From Chromobacterium aquaticum (GTDB lineage Bacteria; Pseudomonadota; Gammaproteobacteria; Burkholderiales; Chromobacteriaceae), in NCBI RefSeq assembly GCF_021129195.1, contig NZ_JAJOHW010000021.1:1-64000 (forward strand): DNA of 64,000 nucleotides, in the 5' to 3' direction. Shown here piece after piece: positions 31,677 through 40,532 of this stretch; within the stretch, counting starts at the first letter, position 1, and each line of letters starts with the position of its first letter. The notes beneath the pieces are model-generated. The model ran no database searches. It saw nothing but the letters and a program-made list of their open reading frames with translations, and had not been told where the DNA came from. Both the position numbers and the translations under genes were made by a program.

Positions 31677-32396
31677 ATGGAAAAAAACTTGGAACAAAGT
31701 GACTTCAAGCAGCGGCTGGAGTCGCTGATCGGCGCGGAAAAGCCCTATGCCTGGGCTGCTCGCATCGGTATCAATAAGGGCTCGTTCACCAATATGTGGT
31801 ACCACGGCGGCGTGCCCCGCTCCGCAACCGCCAGCAAGATCGTGGAAGCCACCGGTTGCAGGCTGGAATGGCTGTTGCATGGCAGCGGCCAGCCTTACGA
31901 CACCGCGCCCGCCGCCAGCGCGCCGCGCAGATTAGAACGGGATTCGGATTGTTTTGTACCCGACAATGTGCATGAAGAGTTCTGTTTCATCCCGCGCTAT
32001 AACCTGAAGGCGTCGGCCGGCTTCGGTTCCAATGCCAGTGAAGAGGCGCCGATGTTCTACATGGCCTTCCGCAAGTACTGGATCAAGAACCATCTGAACG
32101 CTTCCGCCAAGGACCTGGCGGTGATCAGCGTCAAGGGCGACAGCATGAGCGGCGTGCTGGAGGACCGCGACACCATCCTGGTCAACACCGCCGAGCACTC
32201 TCCCGGCGAGGGCCTGTACGTGATCCGCATGGGCGAGGACATCTTCGTCAAGCAGTTGCAGCGCTTGCCCGGCGGCGCGGTGCAGGTGCGCAGCGCCAAT
32301 CCCTTGTACGAGACTTTCACCGTCGATCTGCAGCGCAATACCGGCGAGTTCGAGGTGATAGGCCGCGTGGTCTGGTTCGGCCGTCAGATTGGCTGA
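31677..32396 (+). CDS. LexA-like S24 repressor of the tail cluster
   Basis: 239 residues. The N-terminal HTH (about 10-60: AWAARIGINKGSFTNMW) is followed by a self-cleavage domain: Ala-Gly site in KASAGFG, nucleophile Ser in GDSMSG, general-base Lys in DIFVKQL. Such repressors are cut with RecA* after DNA damage, which would free mor. The start is ATG 31677 with AATGGAG. The stop TGA is the left flank of element R4. Confidence 0.88.
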   Translation: MEKNLEQSDFKQRLESLIGAEKPYAWAARIGINKGSFTNMWYHGGVPRSATASKIVEATGCRLEWLLHGSGQPYDTAPAASAPRRLERDSDCFVPDNVHEEFCFIPRYNLKASAGFGSNASEEAPMFYMAFRKYWIKNHLNASAKDLAVISVKGDSMSGVLEDRDTILVNTAEHSPGEGLYVIRMGEDIFVKQLQRLPGGAVQVRSANPLYETFTVDLQRNTGEFEVIGRVVWFGRQIG

Positions 32397-32528
32397 GAAC
32401 GGGTTCACGATCTGCTGCGCTGCGGCGTTGAAATCGTCTTCGAAATGCTCATGCACCACGGGTACATGCCGCTTTCTCAGCCGCAACACTCTTGTCTCGC
32501 TCTTGCTCGCGAGATCGTAAACAGGTTC
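32397..32528. mobile_element. MITE-like palindromic element R4
   Basis: 132 bases, ends GAACGGGTTCACGATCT and, inverted, GAACCTGTTTACGATCT. Flanks are TGA (the repressor stop) and TGG, so the duplication has one mismatch. It lies 61 bases before gmhA with its TTGTCTCGC end facing that gene, and marks the right edge of the tail cluster. Confidence 0.75.
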
Positions 32529-32589
32529 TGGGCCCGGCGCAGCGGGTGTAAACTGCGGTTTTGCCGCACCGCATGAAACGGATACAACC

Positions 32590-33174
32590 ATGATTCAACA
32601 CATCGAAGCCAGCCTGGGCGAGGCGCAAACCGCCTTGGCCAATCTGCTGGCCAATCCGGAGGCGCTGGCCAGCATCGACGCGGCCGCGCAAACCCTGATC
32701 GCCAGCCTGGCGGCGGGCGGCCGCATCTTTTCCTGCGGCAACGGCGGCTCGATGTGCGACGCCATGCATTTCGCCGAGGAACTGACCGGCCGCTACCGCA
32801 AGAACCGCCGCGGCATGGCCGCGGTCGCCATTTCCGACCCCAGCCACATGACCTGCGTCGCCAACGACTACGGCTACGAGTTCGTGTTTTCGCGCTATCT
32901 GGAAAGCCACGCCCGCGCCGGCGATGTGCTGATCGGCATCAGCACCAGCGGCAACAGCCAGACCATCATCAACGCCGCGCAAGTGGCGCGCGAAATGGGC
33001 GTCAAGGTGGTGATTCTCACCGGTCGCGCCGGCACGCGGCTGGAACCGCTGGCCGACGTCTACGTCAACACGCCCGGCGGCCAGTTCGCCGACCGCGTGC
33101 AGGAGCTGCACATCAAGGTGCTGCACATCCTGATCGAACTGGTCGAACGTCACTTCTGCCCGGAAAACTATTGA
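32590..33174 (+). CDS. gmhA: Sedoheptulose-7-phosphate isomerase
   Basis: 194-residue cytoplasmic SIS-domain isomerase that converts sedoheptulose 7-phosphate into D-glycero-manno-heptose 7-phosphate, the first step of ADP-heptose synthesis for the LPS core. Phosphate-binding CGNGGSMCDAMHFAEELTGR and the STSGNSQTI loop are intact; catalytic Glu (EELTGR) and His (LHIKVLH) are present. The ribosome site is weak. The tail cluster is directly upstream; heptose is also a common receptor part for such particles, but I infer no link. Confidence 0.92.
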   Translation: MIQHIEASLGEAQTALANLLANPEALASIDAAAQTLIASLAAGGRIFSCGNGGSMCDAMHFAEELTGRYRKNRRGMAAVAISDPSHMTCVANDYGYEFVFSRYLESHARAGDVLIGISTSGNSQTIINAAQVAREMGVKVVILTGRAGTRLEPLADVYVNTPGGQFADRVQELHIKVLHILIELVERHFCPENY

Positions 33175-33270
33175 GCTTTCCTGCTCTGTCACGTTTGCCA
33201 TTGTGCTGATATCGCGCGCCGCGCCCCAAGCGACGCCTGTCAGTACGCCAACGGCATGATGCGATAAAAA

Positions 33271-33303
33271 AAACCGCCGCCCGGTTCTCCCCGGCGGCGG
33301 TTT
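33271..33303. terminator. Terminator after gmhA
   Basis: Eleven-base perfect stem AAACCGCCGCC / GGCGGCGGTTT (33271-33281, 33293-33303) with an A-run before and T-rich sequence after, able to work in both directions. Confidence 0.8.
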
Positions 33304-33327
33304 GGTTTTGCCTGCGGCGCGGCGCTA

Positions 33328-33469
33328 GGGCTTGTTCAAAGTCTCGCAAGCAAGAGCGAGACAAGGCGAAAACGAGCGAAAAAGCGGAATGTAGTCGTGG
33401 CACATGAGCATTTTGAGCTTGTACTCACCGTGTAACGCTTCACGAACGCAGCAGACCTTGAACAGGTTC
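33328..33469. mobile_element. MITE-like palindromic element R5
   Basis: 142 bases with ends GGGCTTGTTCAAAGTCT and, inverted, GAACCTGTTCAAGGTCT. The right flank is TAA; the left is CTA, so the duplication is imperfect. Its last base is the first base, read on plus, of the hydrolase stop codon (33469-33471). Confidence 0.75.
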
Positions 33470-34404
33470 TAACGGTTTAGGAATTCCCCGATGCGCTGGT
33501 AAACCATGCGGCAGGCGTCCGGCACGATGGCTTCCAGATTGAGGAAGGCATGCACCATGCCGTCCAGGTGCAGGTGCTCCACCTCCACCGCCGCCGCGCG
33601 CAACTTGTCCACATAGAGGAAGTCCTCGTCGCGCAGCGGATCGAAGCCGGCCGACACCAGCAGCGTGTCCGGCAATTTGCGCGTGAACGCCCAGTGCAGC
33701 GGCGAGGCCTGCAGACGGTTCTCCGCATGCTGGAAGTAGTTGTCGAAATACCAGGCCACCCGCGCCTTGGTCAGCAGATAGCCCTCGCCGTTCTCGTCCA
33801 CCGAAGGCTGGCTCAGCGTGTAATCGACGCTGGGATAGATCAGCACTTGGCGCTTGATCTGCAAGGACGCATCGTACTGCCCCAGGCCGCTGAGGCTGGA
33901 GGTCAGCGCGCCGCCGGCGGAGTCCCCGGCCAGCGACAGCTGGCGCACATAGGGCAGTTGTCGCGCGTCCAGCGCCTGCCACACGCCCTTGGCCACGGTG
34001 GCGGCATCCTGCAGGCCAGCCGGGTACGGGCTTTCCGGCGAGCGCCGGTATTCCGCCGACACCACCACGTGCCGGCTGGCGGCGGCGAGGCGGCGGCAAA
34101 TCGGATCGTAGACGCTGACGCTGCCCACCATATGGCCGCCGCCGTGGAAAAATACCAGCACCGGCAGCGGCCGCTTGGGATCCGGGTGATAGATGCGCAC
34201 CGGCACGGTGTAGTCGCGGCCCGGCACCAGTTCGTCGTTGACCCAGGCGATGTCCGGCCCCGGCGTCACCATCTGCCGGGTCAGATTGGCCAGCGCTTCG
34301 CGCGCGCCGATGGCGGTGGCCTTGTAGCCCTTGGCCACCAGATCGGCCAATTCGCGGTTGTATTCCTCCAGCCAGGCGGCCAGAGCGGGATCGAGCTGAT
34401 GCAT
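33469..34404 (-). CDS. Alpha/beta hydrolase, hormone-sensitive lipase family
   Basis: 311-residue carboxylesterase of bacterial family IV. Oxyanion motif HGGGHMVGS (about 79-87), nucleophile elbow GDSAGGAL, catalytic Asp in SAGFDPLRDE and His in DGMVHAFLN. The start is ATG 34404 with TAGGAG; a longer frame upstream has no site. No signal peptide, so it acts in the cytoplasm. It probably hydrolyses short-chain esters; the natural substrate is unknown. Confidence 0.88.
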   Translation of the reverse strand: MHQLDPALAAWLEEYNRELADLVAKGYKATAIGAREALANLTRQMVTPGPDIAWVNDELVPGRDYTVPVRIYHPDPKRPLPVLVFFHGGGHMVGSVSVYDPICRRLAAASRHVVVSAEYRRSPESPYPAGLQDAATVAKGVWQALDARQLPYVRQLSLAGDSAGGALTSSLSGLGQYDASLQIKRQVLIYPSVDYTLSQPSVDENGEGYLLTKARVAWYFDNYFQHAENRLQASPLHWAFTRKLPDTLLVSAGFDPLRDEDFLYVDKLRAAAVEVEHLHLDGMVHAFLNLEAIVPDACRMVYQRIGEFLNR

Positions 34405-34582
34405 GCAAGCTCCTATCGGCCCAGGCGTGGCATACGCGCGCGGGCGCAAGCGGGGAAAGTCGGGAGAAGGCCGGGCGCGGCGCGCTGGCGGATGATCCGG
34501 TGATGGACCTGGCCAGGTTATACCATTGGTATCGCAGTGCAAGCGCGGATTGCGCGCCTGGCATACCCTACCCGCTGCCTGC

Positions 34583-35464
34583 TCAGCCGAACAGCCTTTC
34601 CAGCAAGCTGGGTTTGCGCATTTGCAACAAGGGCTCCGCGCCCAGCAGCAAATCATCGATCAGGCCCGGATCGGCGCGCGGCTGGCGCGCCTGCGCCGGA
34701 TTGGAGCGTCCGGACGGCTCCAGCGCCAGGTTGGGACCCCGCCGCGACAGCCGATAGCCGCCGGCGCAGCTGGGACAGAACAGCTCGTCGCCGTCGGCCG
34801 CGCTGCGCGGCACCGCGATGATGGGGCCACAGCCCTGGCAGCACTGCAGCGGAATGCCCGGTTCGCTATGGCCGATGATGTGGTCGAAACGGCCCGCCTC
34901 GCCCAACTGGATGAAACGCTCTCCCAACTCGCTGTCGAACTGGCTGCCCAGGTTTTCCCGGATGATGGCCAGCGCGCGCTCCTTGGGCATGCCGCGCCGA
35001 TACGGCCGGGTGCTGGTCATCGCGTCGAAGGCGTCGGCAATGCCGACGATGCGCGCCGCCAGCGGGATGTCCTTGCCCCGCAGGCCCAGCGGATAGCCGC
35101 GGCCGTCCGGGGTTTCGTGGTGGCGCAGCACCGCGTCCAGCGCCAGTTCCGCCAGCGGGTGGTCGCGCAGCAGGTCGGCGCCCACTTGCGGATGGGTCTT
35201 GATCACCTCGTACTCGGCGTCGCTGAGCTTGTCCGGCTTGTTCAGCACCGCGTCCGGCACGCCCACCTTGCCCAGATCATGCAGGAATCCGCCCAGCGCG
35301 ATGCGCTCCACTTCCGACTGCGACAGGCCCAGGCTGTCGGCCAGCGCATAGCAAAAGCGCGATACCCGCCACAAATGCCCGCCGGTATAGGCGTCGCGCG
35401 CCTCCACCATCATCGCCATCGTGTACAGCGTTTTCAGCAGTTCCTGCGCCTGTCGCATCGCCAT
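34583..35464 (-). CDS. HD-GYP phosphodiesterase with C-terminal zinc-ribbon-like region
   Basis: 293 residues from ATG 35464. The HD-GYP domain (about 15-190) is intact: HLWRVSRF, HDLGKVGVPDAVLNKP, HHETPDGRGYPLGL, and DAFDAMTS. It should hydrolyse c-di-GMP. After residue 215 two Cys pairs (CCQGC and CPSC), about 22 residues apart, form a likely zinc ribbon that is not part of the usual HD-GYP protein. There is no membrane segment or receiver domain. The zinc-ribbon could bind a partner or nucleic acid. Confidence 0.85.
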   Translation of the reverse strand: MAMRQAQELLKTLYTMAMMVEARDAYTGGHLWRVSRFCYALADSLGLSQSEVERIALGGFLHDLGKVGVPDAVLNKPDKLSDAEYEVIKTHPQVGADLLRDHPLAELALDAVLRHHETPDGRGYPLGLRGKDIPLAARIVGIADAFDAMTSTRPYRRGMPKERALAIIRENLGSQFDSELGERFIQLGEAGRFDHIIGHSEPGIPLQCCQGCGPIIAVPRSAADGDELFCPSCAGGYRLSRRGPNLALEPSGRSNPAQARQPRADPGLIDDLLLGAEPLLQMRKPSLLERLFG

Positions 35465-35733
35465 GTCCTCGCATGCGGTGAAACCCGGCCGCGAGAGCGA
35501 TATCTGCAAGCGCCCCGGCGGCGTCTCGGGCCGAATGATTTCAATATGGCATATCAATGCGGCTTTGCTGCACTGGCAGCAATACGACAGTGTCGCGGCG
35601 AAAACTAGAGCATTCATTCCATTTGCATGAGGTTTTCATTTTTCTTGGCTAGCCTAGGCGACACGCGGTCCGCGCGCAGCGTCCGGGCCGCGCGTTCACG
35701 CCGCCTGGCGGCGTTCCACACGAGGAGACAACA

Positions 35734-37101
35734 ATGAAATCACTGCTATTGCTGAGCCTTGCCCTGAGCCCGCTGGCGCAGGCCGCCGCCCAGGAACCGA
35801 TACAGCCGGACCCGCGCTACAGCCACGTGCTGTCTTCGTCCGGCCCGCTCAGCCGCGAGCAATTGCTGAAGACGGCGCCGCCGGCGCCGATGAGCCGCGC
35901 CGCGCGCGGCGACGCCAATATCGAACTGATGTCGGTGCCCGGCCCGGCCACTTACACCTATCTGCGCTGCTATTACCGCACCGGCGGCAGCGCCACCAAG
36001 CCCACCACCGACTACGCATGGGCCCTGGACCCAAGCAGCGGCGACTACTACCGCTTGAACGGCTATTGGTGGTCCAGCAGCGCGCTGGACTGGAAGAATA
36101 TGTATTACACCGATGTGGCGCAGAGCACGCTGCAATCGGTCTGCCGCGGCACCTTGCAGAAAAAGGGCATCCAGCAGAACCCGGCGATGGTGTTCGCCGC
36201 CGACAACCAGCTGTCCTTCAATTACACGGTGTGGACCAATGACAAGGCCGGCCAGGGCGCGGCCATCAACAAGATCGTCGCCTTCGGCGACAGCCTGTCC
36301 GACAACCAGAACGTCTATAACGCCTCGATGTGGACGCTGCCCAACCGCAACAGCTGGTTCCTCGGCCATTTCAGCAACGGCCAGGTGTGGGTGGAATACC
36401 TGGCCGGCCGCCTGCAGCTGCCGGTCTATAACTGGGCGGTGGGCGGCGCCGGCGTGGACACGCAAAAGCTGGTGATTCCTGGCGTGCAGCAACAGGTGCA
36501 GTCATGGAAGGACTACATGAAGCAGGCCCGCGACTACGATCCGGCCAGCACGCTGTTCACCATGCTGATAGGCGGCAACGACTTCGTGAACTACAACAAC
36601 TCGGTGGACAAGGTGATCAGCGGCCAAAGCCAGGCGCTGACCAGCCTGATCGACGCCGGCGCCCGCAACATCCTGGTGCTCAATCTGCCCGACGTATCGC
36701 GGGCGCCGGTGTTCCAGTTCAAGTCCGGCGCCACCCAGGTGGCCGCCCAGGTGCGTGACTATAACCAGCGCCTGAACGCGCTGGCCGCCCAACTGCGCCT
36801 CAAGTACGGCAGCGGCCTGAATCTGCGGGTGTTCGACAGCTACGCGCTGTTCAACCAGGTGCTGGGCAATCCGGCGCAATACCAGTTCAGCAACACCACC
36901 CAGTCCTGCCTCGATATCAACGCGGACTCCGGCGCCAATTATCTGAGCGCCCAGAACGCGCGCGCCAATTGCGTGAATCCGGACAGCTTCGTGTTCTGGG
37001 ACACGCTGCACCCCACCACCCGCACCCATAAAGTGCTGGCGGACGAGGTATACGGCTTCCTGAACGGCCGCGCCGGCTTTGCCGCGCTGCCGCGACGCTA
37101 A
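35734..37101 (+). CDS. Secreted SGNH/GDSL esterase (thermolabile haemolysin/phospholipase type), copy 1
   Basis: 455 residues with a signal peptide (cleavage near LAQAAA). The N-terminal region of about 150 residues contains YLRCYYRTGG and LDPSSGDYYRLNGYWW, as in Vibrio-type thermolabile haemolysins. The SGNH domain has block I GDSLSD, block III GGNDF and the catalytic Asp-His in DTLHPTT. Expected to be a secreted phospholipase A/acyltransferase. A paralogue lies 1.5 kb downstream with an rRNA methyltransferase gene between them. Confidence 0.87.
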   Translation: MKSLLLLSLALSPLAQAAAQEPIQPDPRYSHVLSSSGPLSREQLLKTAPPAPMSRAARGDANIELMSVPGPATYTYLRCYYRTGGSATKPTTDYAWALDPSSGDYYRLNGYWWSSSALDWKNMYYTDVAQSTLQSVCRGTLQKKGIQQNPAMVFAADNQLSFNYTVWTNDKAGQGAAINKIVAFGDSLSDNQNVYNASMWTLPNRNSWFLGHFSNGQVWVEYLAGRLQLPVYNWAVGGAGVDTQKLVIPGVQQQVQSWKDYMKQARDYDPASTLFTMLIGGNDFVNYNNSVDKVISGQSQALTSLIDAGARNILVLNLPDVSRAPVFQFKSGATQVAAQVRDYNQRLNALAAQLRLKYGSGLNLRVFDSYALFNQVLGNPAQYQFSNTTQSCLDINADSGANYLSAQNARANCVNPDSFVFWDTLHPTTRTHKVLADEVYGFLNGRAGFAALPRR

Positions 37102-37134
37102 GCACCGCCGACCAACGGCCAAGCCGTACCATTC

Positions 37135-37164
37135 AACAGGCCGCCCGCGGGCGGCCTGTTGTTT
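37135..37164 (+). terminator. Terminator after SGNH esterase 1
   Basis: Perfect 26-base palindrome (arms AACAGGCCGCCCG / CGGGCGGCCTGTT, 37135-37160) followed by GTTTT. Confidence 0.85.
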
Positions 37165-37285
37165 TGCAAGGCCTTTTTCGGCCATGCATTTGAGCGCGGC
37201 CGCGGCAACGCATACAATGAAGGATTTTCCGGCGCGCCCGCCTCTATGCGGCGAGCCGGCCCGGAACCGCAAGCGAAGGCCCCCG

Positions 37286-38299
37286 ATGTCCTCCCTGACC
37301 CCATTGCTGCAACGCGCCGAAGCCGCGCGTGCAGAATTGATCGCCCGGCTGCAAGCCGAAGACACCAACTGTTACCGGCTGTTTCACGGCAGCGCGGAAG
37401 GCGCCCCCGGCCTGACCGTGGACCGCTACGGCGAGCAACTGCTGGCGCAGAGCTTCCATCAAGCGCTGAGCGATGCCGAACTGGCGGAGATTCGCGCCCA
37501 CTACCAGGCCAGCCATCCCGGCCTGCCGCTGATGTACAACGACCGCAGCGCCGGCAACTCGCGCATCGGCAACGCGCTGACGCTGGAACAGCAGGCCGAG
37601 GCCGAAGCCGACCGCACCATCCGCGAGCTGGGCGTCAACTACCATTACCGCGCGCGCCACAAAGGCCAGGACCCGTGGCTGTTCCTGGATCTGCGCGCCG
37701 CGCGCCGCCATGTGATGCAGCTGGCGGCCGGCAAGAGCGTGCTCAATCTGTTCGCCTACACCTGCGGCGTCGGCGTGGCCGCGGCCAAGGCCGGCGCCAG
37801 CTTCGTGATGAACGTGGACTTCGCCGAATCCAGCCTCAGCGTCGGCCGCGCCAACGCCAAGCTCAATCTGCTGGCCACCCGCCCGCGCTGCGTGCAGAGC
37901 GATGTGTTCGCCGCCATTCGCCAGCTGTCCGGCATCGGCCAGCCCGAGCGCGTGCGCGGCAAGAGAATGCCTCCCTTCCCCAAGCTGGAAGCGCGCCAGT
38001 TCGACCTGGTGTTCCTGGATCCGCCGCGTTACTCCAAGAGCCCCTTCGGCGTGGTGGACCTGATCAACGACTACCAGGCGCTGTTCAAGCCGGCGCTGCT
38101 GGCCACCGCGCCCGGCGGCACGCTGATCTGCTGCAACAACGTCGCGCAGGTGGATGGCGACGCCTGGCTGGAAGCGCTCACGCGCAGCGCGGCCAAGGCC
38201 GGCCGCGAAGTGCGCGCGGCGGAATGGATCACTCCGGACGCGGACTTCCCCAGCCCGGACGGCAAGCACCCCTTGAAGATCGTCGCGCTCAGCGTCTGA
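37286..38299 (+). CDS. Class I SAM-dependent rRNA methyltransferase, RlmI/RlmK-like
   Basis: 337 residues from ATG 37286. The N-terminal part has GLTVDRYGEQLLAQ, the RlmI-type beta-sheet region; no clear PUA domain. The methyltransferase domain has VLNLFAYTCGVGVAAAKAGA (SAM loop) and the catalytic motif FLDPPRYSK. It probably methylates cytosine or guanine in 23S rRNA, though the exact site is not known. It sits between the two esterase paralogues with terminators on both sides, so it is a separate unit. Confidence 0.85.
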   Translation: MSSLTPLLQRAEAARAELIARLQAEDTNCYRLFHGSAEGAPGLTVDRYGEQLLAQSFHQALSDAELAEIRAHYQASHPGLPLMYNDRSAGNSRIGNALTLEQQAEAEADRTIRELGVNYHYRARHKGQDPWLFLDLRAARRHVMQLAAGKSVLNLFAYTCGVGVAAAKAGASFVMNVDFAESSLSVGRANAKLNLLATRPRCVQSDVFAAIRQLSGIGQPERVRGKRMPPFPKLEARQFDLVFLDPPRYSKSPFGVVDLINDYQALFKPALLATAPGGTLICCNNVAQVDGDAWLEALTRSAAKAGREVRAAEWITPDADFPSPDGKHPLKIVALSV

Positions 38300-38360
38300 G
38301 CTGTGCTCTTGACGGCGGCGGGCCCCGGCCCGATTGCCGCGGCCAGATCCAATCTCGCCA

Positions 38361-38386
38361 AACGCCCGCCCTGCGCGGGCGTTTTT
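38361..38386 (+). terminator. Terminator after the methyltransferase
   Basis: Nine-base stem AACGCCCGC / GCGGGCGTT (38361-38369, 38375-38383) followed by a T-run. Confidence 0.82.
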
Positions 38387-38559
38387 GCATAAAAAACCAC
38401 AGCCATTCAGCCATATGGCATTTTTACGCATATCTTAAAATTACCGTTTATTTTCACCTGTAGATACTTAAAGATTCCGTTACGGCATCAAGCCGCGACT
38501 GCCGCGCTAGACGGCACACGACAGACAGCTTGACTCAAATCACGTATCGGGAAAGTACA

Positions 38560-39894
38560 ATGAAACCTCAACTGCTACGCGGCCTGCTGGCCGCCGCCGG
38601 CCTGTTCGCCGCCAGCCAGGCCCATGCTCAGCTGGACCCGCAACTGGACTATCTGTCCCCAGGCGGGCCGCTCAGCGAAGCTCAGGTCAAGGCCGCGCCG
38701 ACCAAGCCGGCCGTGGCGATGGGAGCCGCCACCTACACCTATCTGCGCTGTTATTACCGGCTGGACATGAACGGCGCCAAGCCGCAAACCAGCTATCACT
38801 GGGCGCTGGATCCCAGCAGCGGCGACTACTACCGCGTCAATGGCTACTGGTGGTCCGGCAGCATCGTCGCGCTGAAGAATATGTTCTATAGCGACGTGAC
38901 CCAGGACACCCTGGCCGGCGTCTGCCAGAAAACGCTGGCGGCCAAGGGCATCAGCCGGCCGGTGGCGCTGTACGCCGCCGCCAACAACCAGCTGTCCTAC
39001 AACCACACCATCTGGAGCCAGGACAGCGCCAGCCAGCCGGCGCGCGTCAACAAGCTGATCGTGTTCGGCGACAGCCTGTCCGACACTCAGAATATGTACG
39101 GCGCGTCGCAGTGGAAGCTGCCCAACGCCAAGAGCTGGTTCATCGGCCGCTTCAGCAATGACCGGGTGTGGGTGGAATACCTGGCCGAGCAGTTGAACTT
39201 GCCGATCTACAACTGGGCGATAGGCGGTTCCGCCGCCGACCAGCACCTGGTGGTGCCCGGCCTGCTGCAGCAGGTGGAGTCTTGGTCGCAATACATGCAG
39301 AAAGCGGCCAACTACCGGCCGGAAAACACCTTGTTCACCATGCTGATAGGCGGCAACGACCTGCTCAACTACGGCCGCACCGTGGACCAGGTGATCGCGG
39401 ACCAGAGCAAGGCGCTGGAGCGTGTGATCAACGCCGGCGCGCGTCACATCGTGGTGCTGAATCTGCCCAATCTGGCCCGCACCCCGGCGGCCCAGGCCAG
39501 CGGCAAGGCCGCCGCGCTGGCGCCGCAGGTGCGCGATTACAACGCCAAGCTGGCGCTGCTGGTGACTCAATTGCAACAGAAATACGGCAGCACGCTGAAG
39601 CTGAACCTGTTCGACAGCAACACCTTGTTCGACGACTTGCTCGATCACCCGGCCAAGTACCAGGTCAGCAATGCCACCCAGTCCTGCCTGGACATCGCCG
39701 GCAACGCCAGCCTGCCCTATATCTGGGAACAGAAGCCGCGCGCGGAATGCGGCAATCCGGACAGCTTCGTGTTCTGGGACGTGCTGCATCCCACCACCCA
39801 CACCCATAAGCTGTTGGGCGGCTATGTCGCCAACTTCGTCAAGGCGGCGGACCCGGCGGTTTCCGCCGCGGCGGCGCTGAAGGCGCGGCGCTAA
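38560..39894 (+). CDS. Secreted SGNH/GDSL esterase, copy 2
   Basis: 444 residues with a signal peptide ending near SQAHA. It is a paralogue of 35734-37101 along its full length: YLRCYYRLDM, LDPSSGDYYRVNGYWW, GDSLSD, IGGNDL, and DVLHPTT. The start is ATG 38560, preceded by GGGAAAG; ten upstream codons in frame are probably not translated. The two copies share an ancestor but have diverged substantially outside the motifs, suggesting different substrates or expression. Confidence 0.87.
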   Translation: MKPQLLRGLLAAAGLFAASQAHAQLDPQLDYLSPGGPLSEAQVKAAPTKPAVAMGAATYTYLRCYYRLDMNGAKPQTSYHWALDPSSGDYYRVNGYWWSGSIVALKNMFYSDVTQDTLAGVCQKTLAAKGISRPVALYAAANNQLSYNHTIWSQDSASQPARVNKLIVFGDSLSDTQNMYGASQWKLPNAKSWFIGRFSNDRVWVEYLAEQLNLPIYNWAIGGSAADQHLVVPGLLQQVESWSQYMQKAANYRPENTLFTMLIGGNDLLNYGRTVDQVIADQSKALERVINAGARHIVVLNLPNLARTPAAQASGKAAALAPQVRDYNAKLALLVTQLQQKYGSTLKLNLFDSNTLFDDLLDHPAKYQVSNATQSCLDIAGNASLPYIWEQKPRAECGNPDSFVFWDVLHPTTHTHKLLGGYVANFVKAADPAVSAAAALKARR

Positions 39895-39914
39895 GCGCCG
39901 GCGACGGCTCTCCT

Positions 39915-39948
39915 CCCCAAGCCGCCGCCATCACGCGGCGGCTTGGGG
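39915..39948. terminator. Hairpin after SGNH esterase 2
   Basis: Thirteen-base perfect stem CCCCAAGCCGCCG (39915-39927) / complement (39936-39948). There is no T-run, so its terminator role is uncertain. Confidence 0.5.
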
Positions 39949-39979
39949 TAAGATGCCGGTTTCAGCCGGACATCCCGCC

Positions 39980-40171
39980 ATGCACCCAGCCCAGCAGACC
40001 ACACTGAAACCCTGCCCCAAATGCGGCGCGCCCGCCCTGCTGATCAAGGCCGGCTCCCGCCGCTTCTGGGTGCAATGCAGCCGCTACCCGGACAACGGCA
40101 ATTGCAGCGCCATCGGCGCCCAGGCCGACAACAAGAAGGAAGCCATCGCCAACTGGAACGCCAGCCGCTGA
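39980..40171 (+). CDS. Lar-like zinc-ribbon protein
   Basis: 63 residues. CPKCG...VQCSRYPDNGNC gives four Cys for a zinc ribbon, and the C-terminal EAIANWNAS matches the restriction-alleviation Lar family (DUF/TIGR group) often in prophages. The start is ATG 39980. No phage genes adjoin it here, so it may be an isolated chromosomal copy. Function unknown; the Lar link is by motif. Confidence 0.65.
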   Translation: MHPAQQTTLKPCPKCGAPALLIKAGSRRFWVQCSRYPDNGNCSAIGAQADNKKEAIANWNASR

Positions 40172-40178
40172 GCACATC

Positions 40179-40526
40179 ATGAATATCTCGCCTTATCTGC
40201 TGACGCCGCTGCTGCTGGTGTTGTCCAATGTATTCATGACCTTCGCCTGGTATGCCCACCTGAAGGACATGTCGTCCAAGCCCTGGTGGCTGGCCGCATT
40301 GGCCAGCTGGGGCATCGCCTTGTTCGAGTATTTGCTGCAGGTGCCGGCCAACCGCGCCGGCTACGGCACGATGACGCTGTCGCAGCTGAAGATCATTCAG
40401 GAAGTGATATCGCTGTCGGTGTTCATACCGTTCGCGGTGTTCTACATGAACCAGCCCTTCCGCTGGGATTACGTCTGGGCCGGACTATGCCTGGTGGGCG
40501 CGGTCTACTTCATGTTCCGCGGCTAA
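40179..40526 (+). CDS. DMT-family membrane protein (DUF486)
   Basis: 115 residues with four membrane helices. MTFAWYAHLK, YLLQVPANRAGYG and VFIPFAVFYMNQPFRWDYVWA are the conserved DUF486 segments. Begins 7 bases after the Lar-like gene, so the two are probably cotranscribed. Transport role inferred from resemblance to half-size drug/metabolite transporters. Confidence 0.87.
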   Translation: MNISPYLLTPLLLVLSNVFMTFAWYAHLKDMSSKPWWLAALASWGIALFEYLLQVPANRAGYGTMTLSQLKIIQEVISLSVFIPFAVFYMNQPFRWDYVWAGLCLVGAVYFMFRG

Positions 40527-40532
40527 AGCCGG

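Noticed and set aside
10113-32396. Complete Mu-like prophage
   Set aside because: No transposase, head or packaging gene was found on either strand within the cluster or in the flanks seen here.
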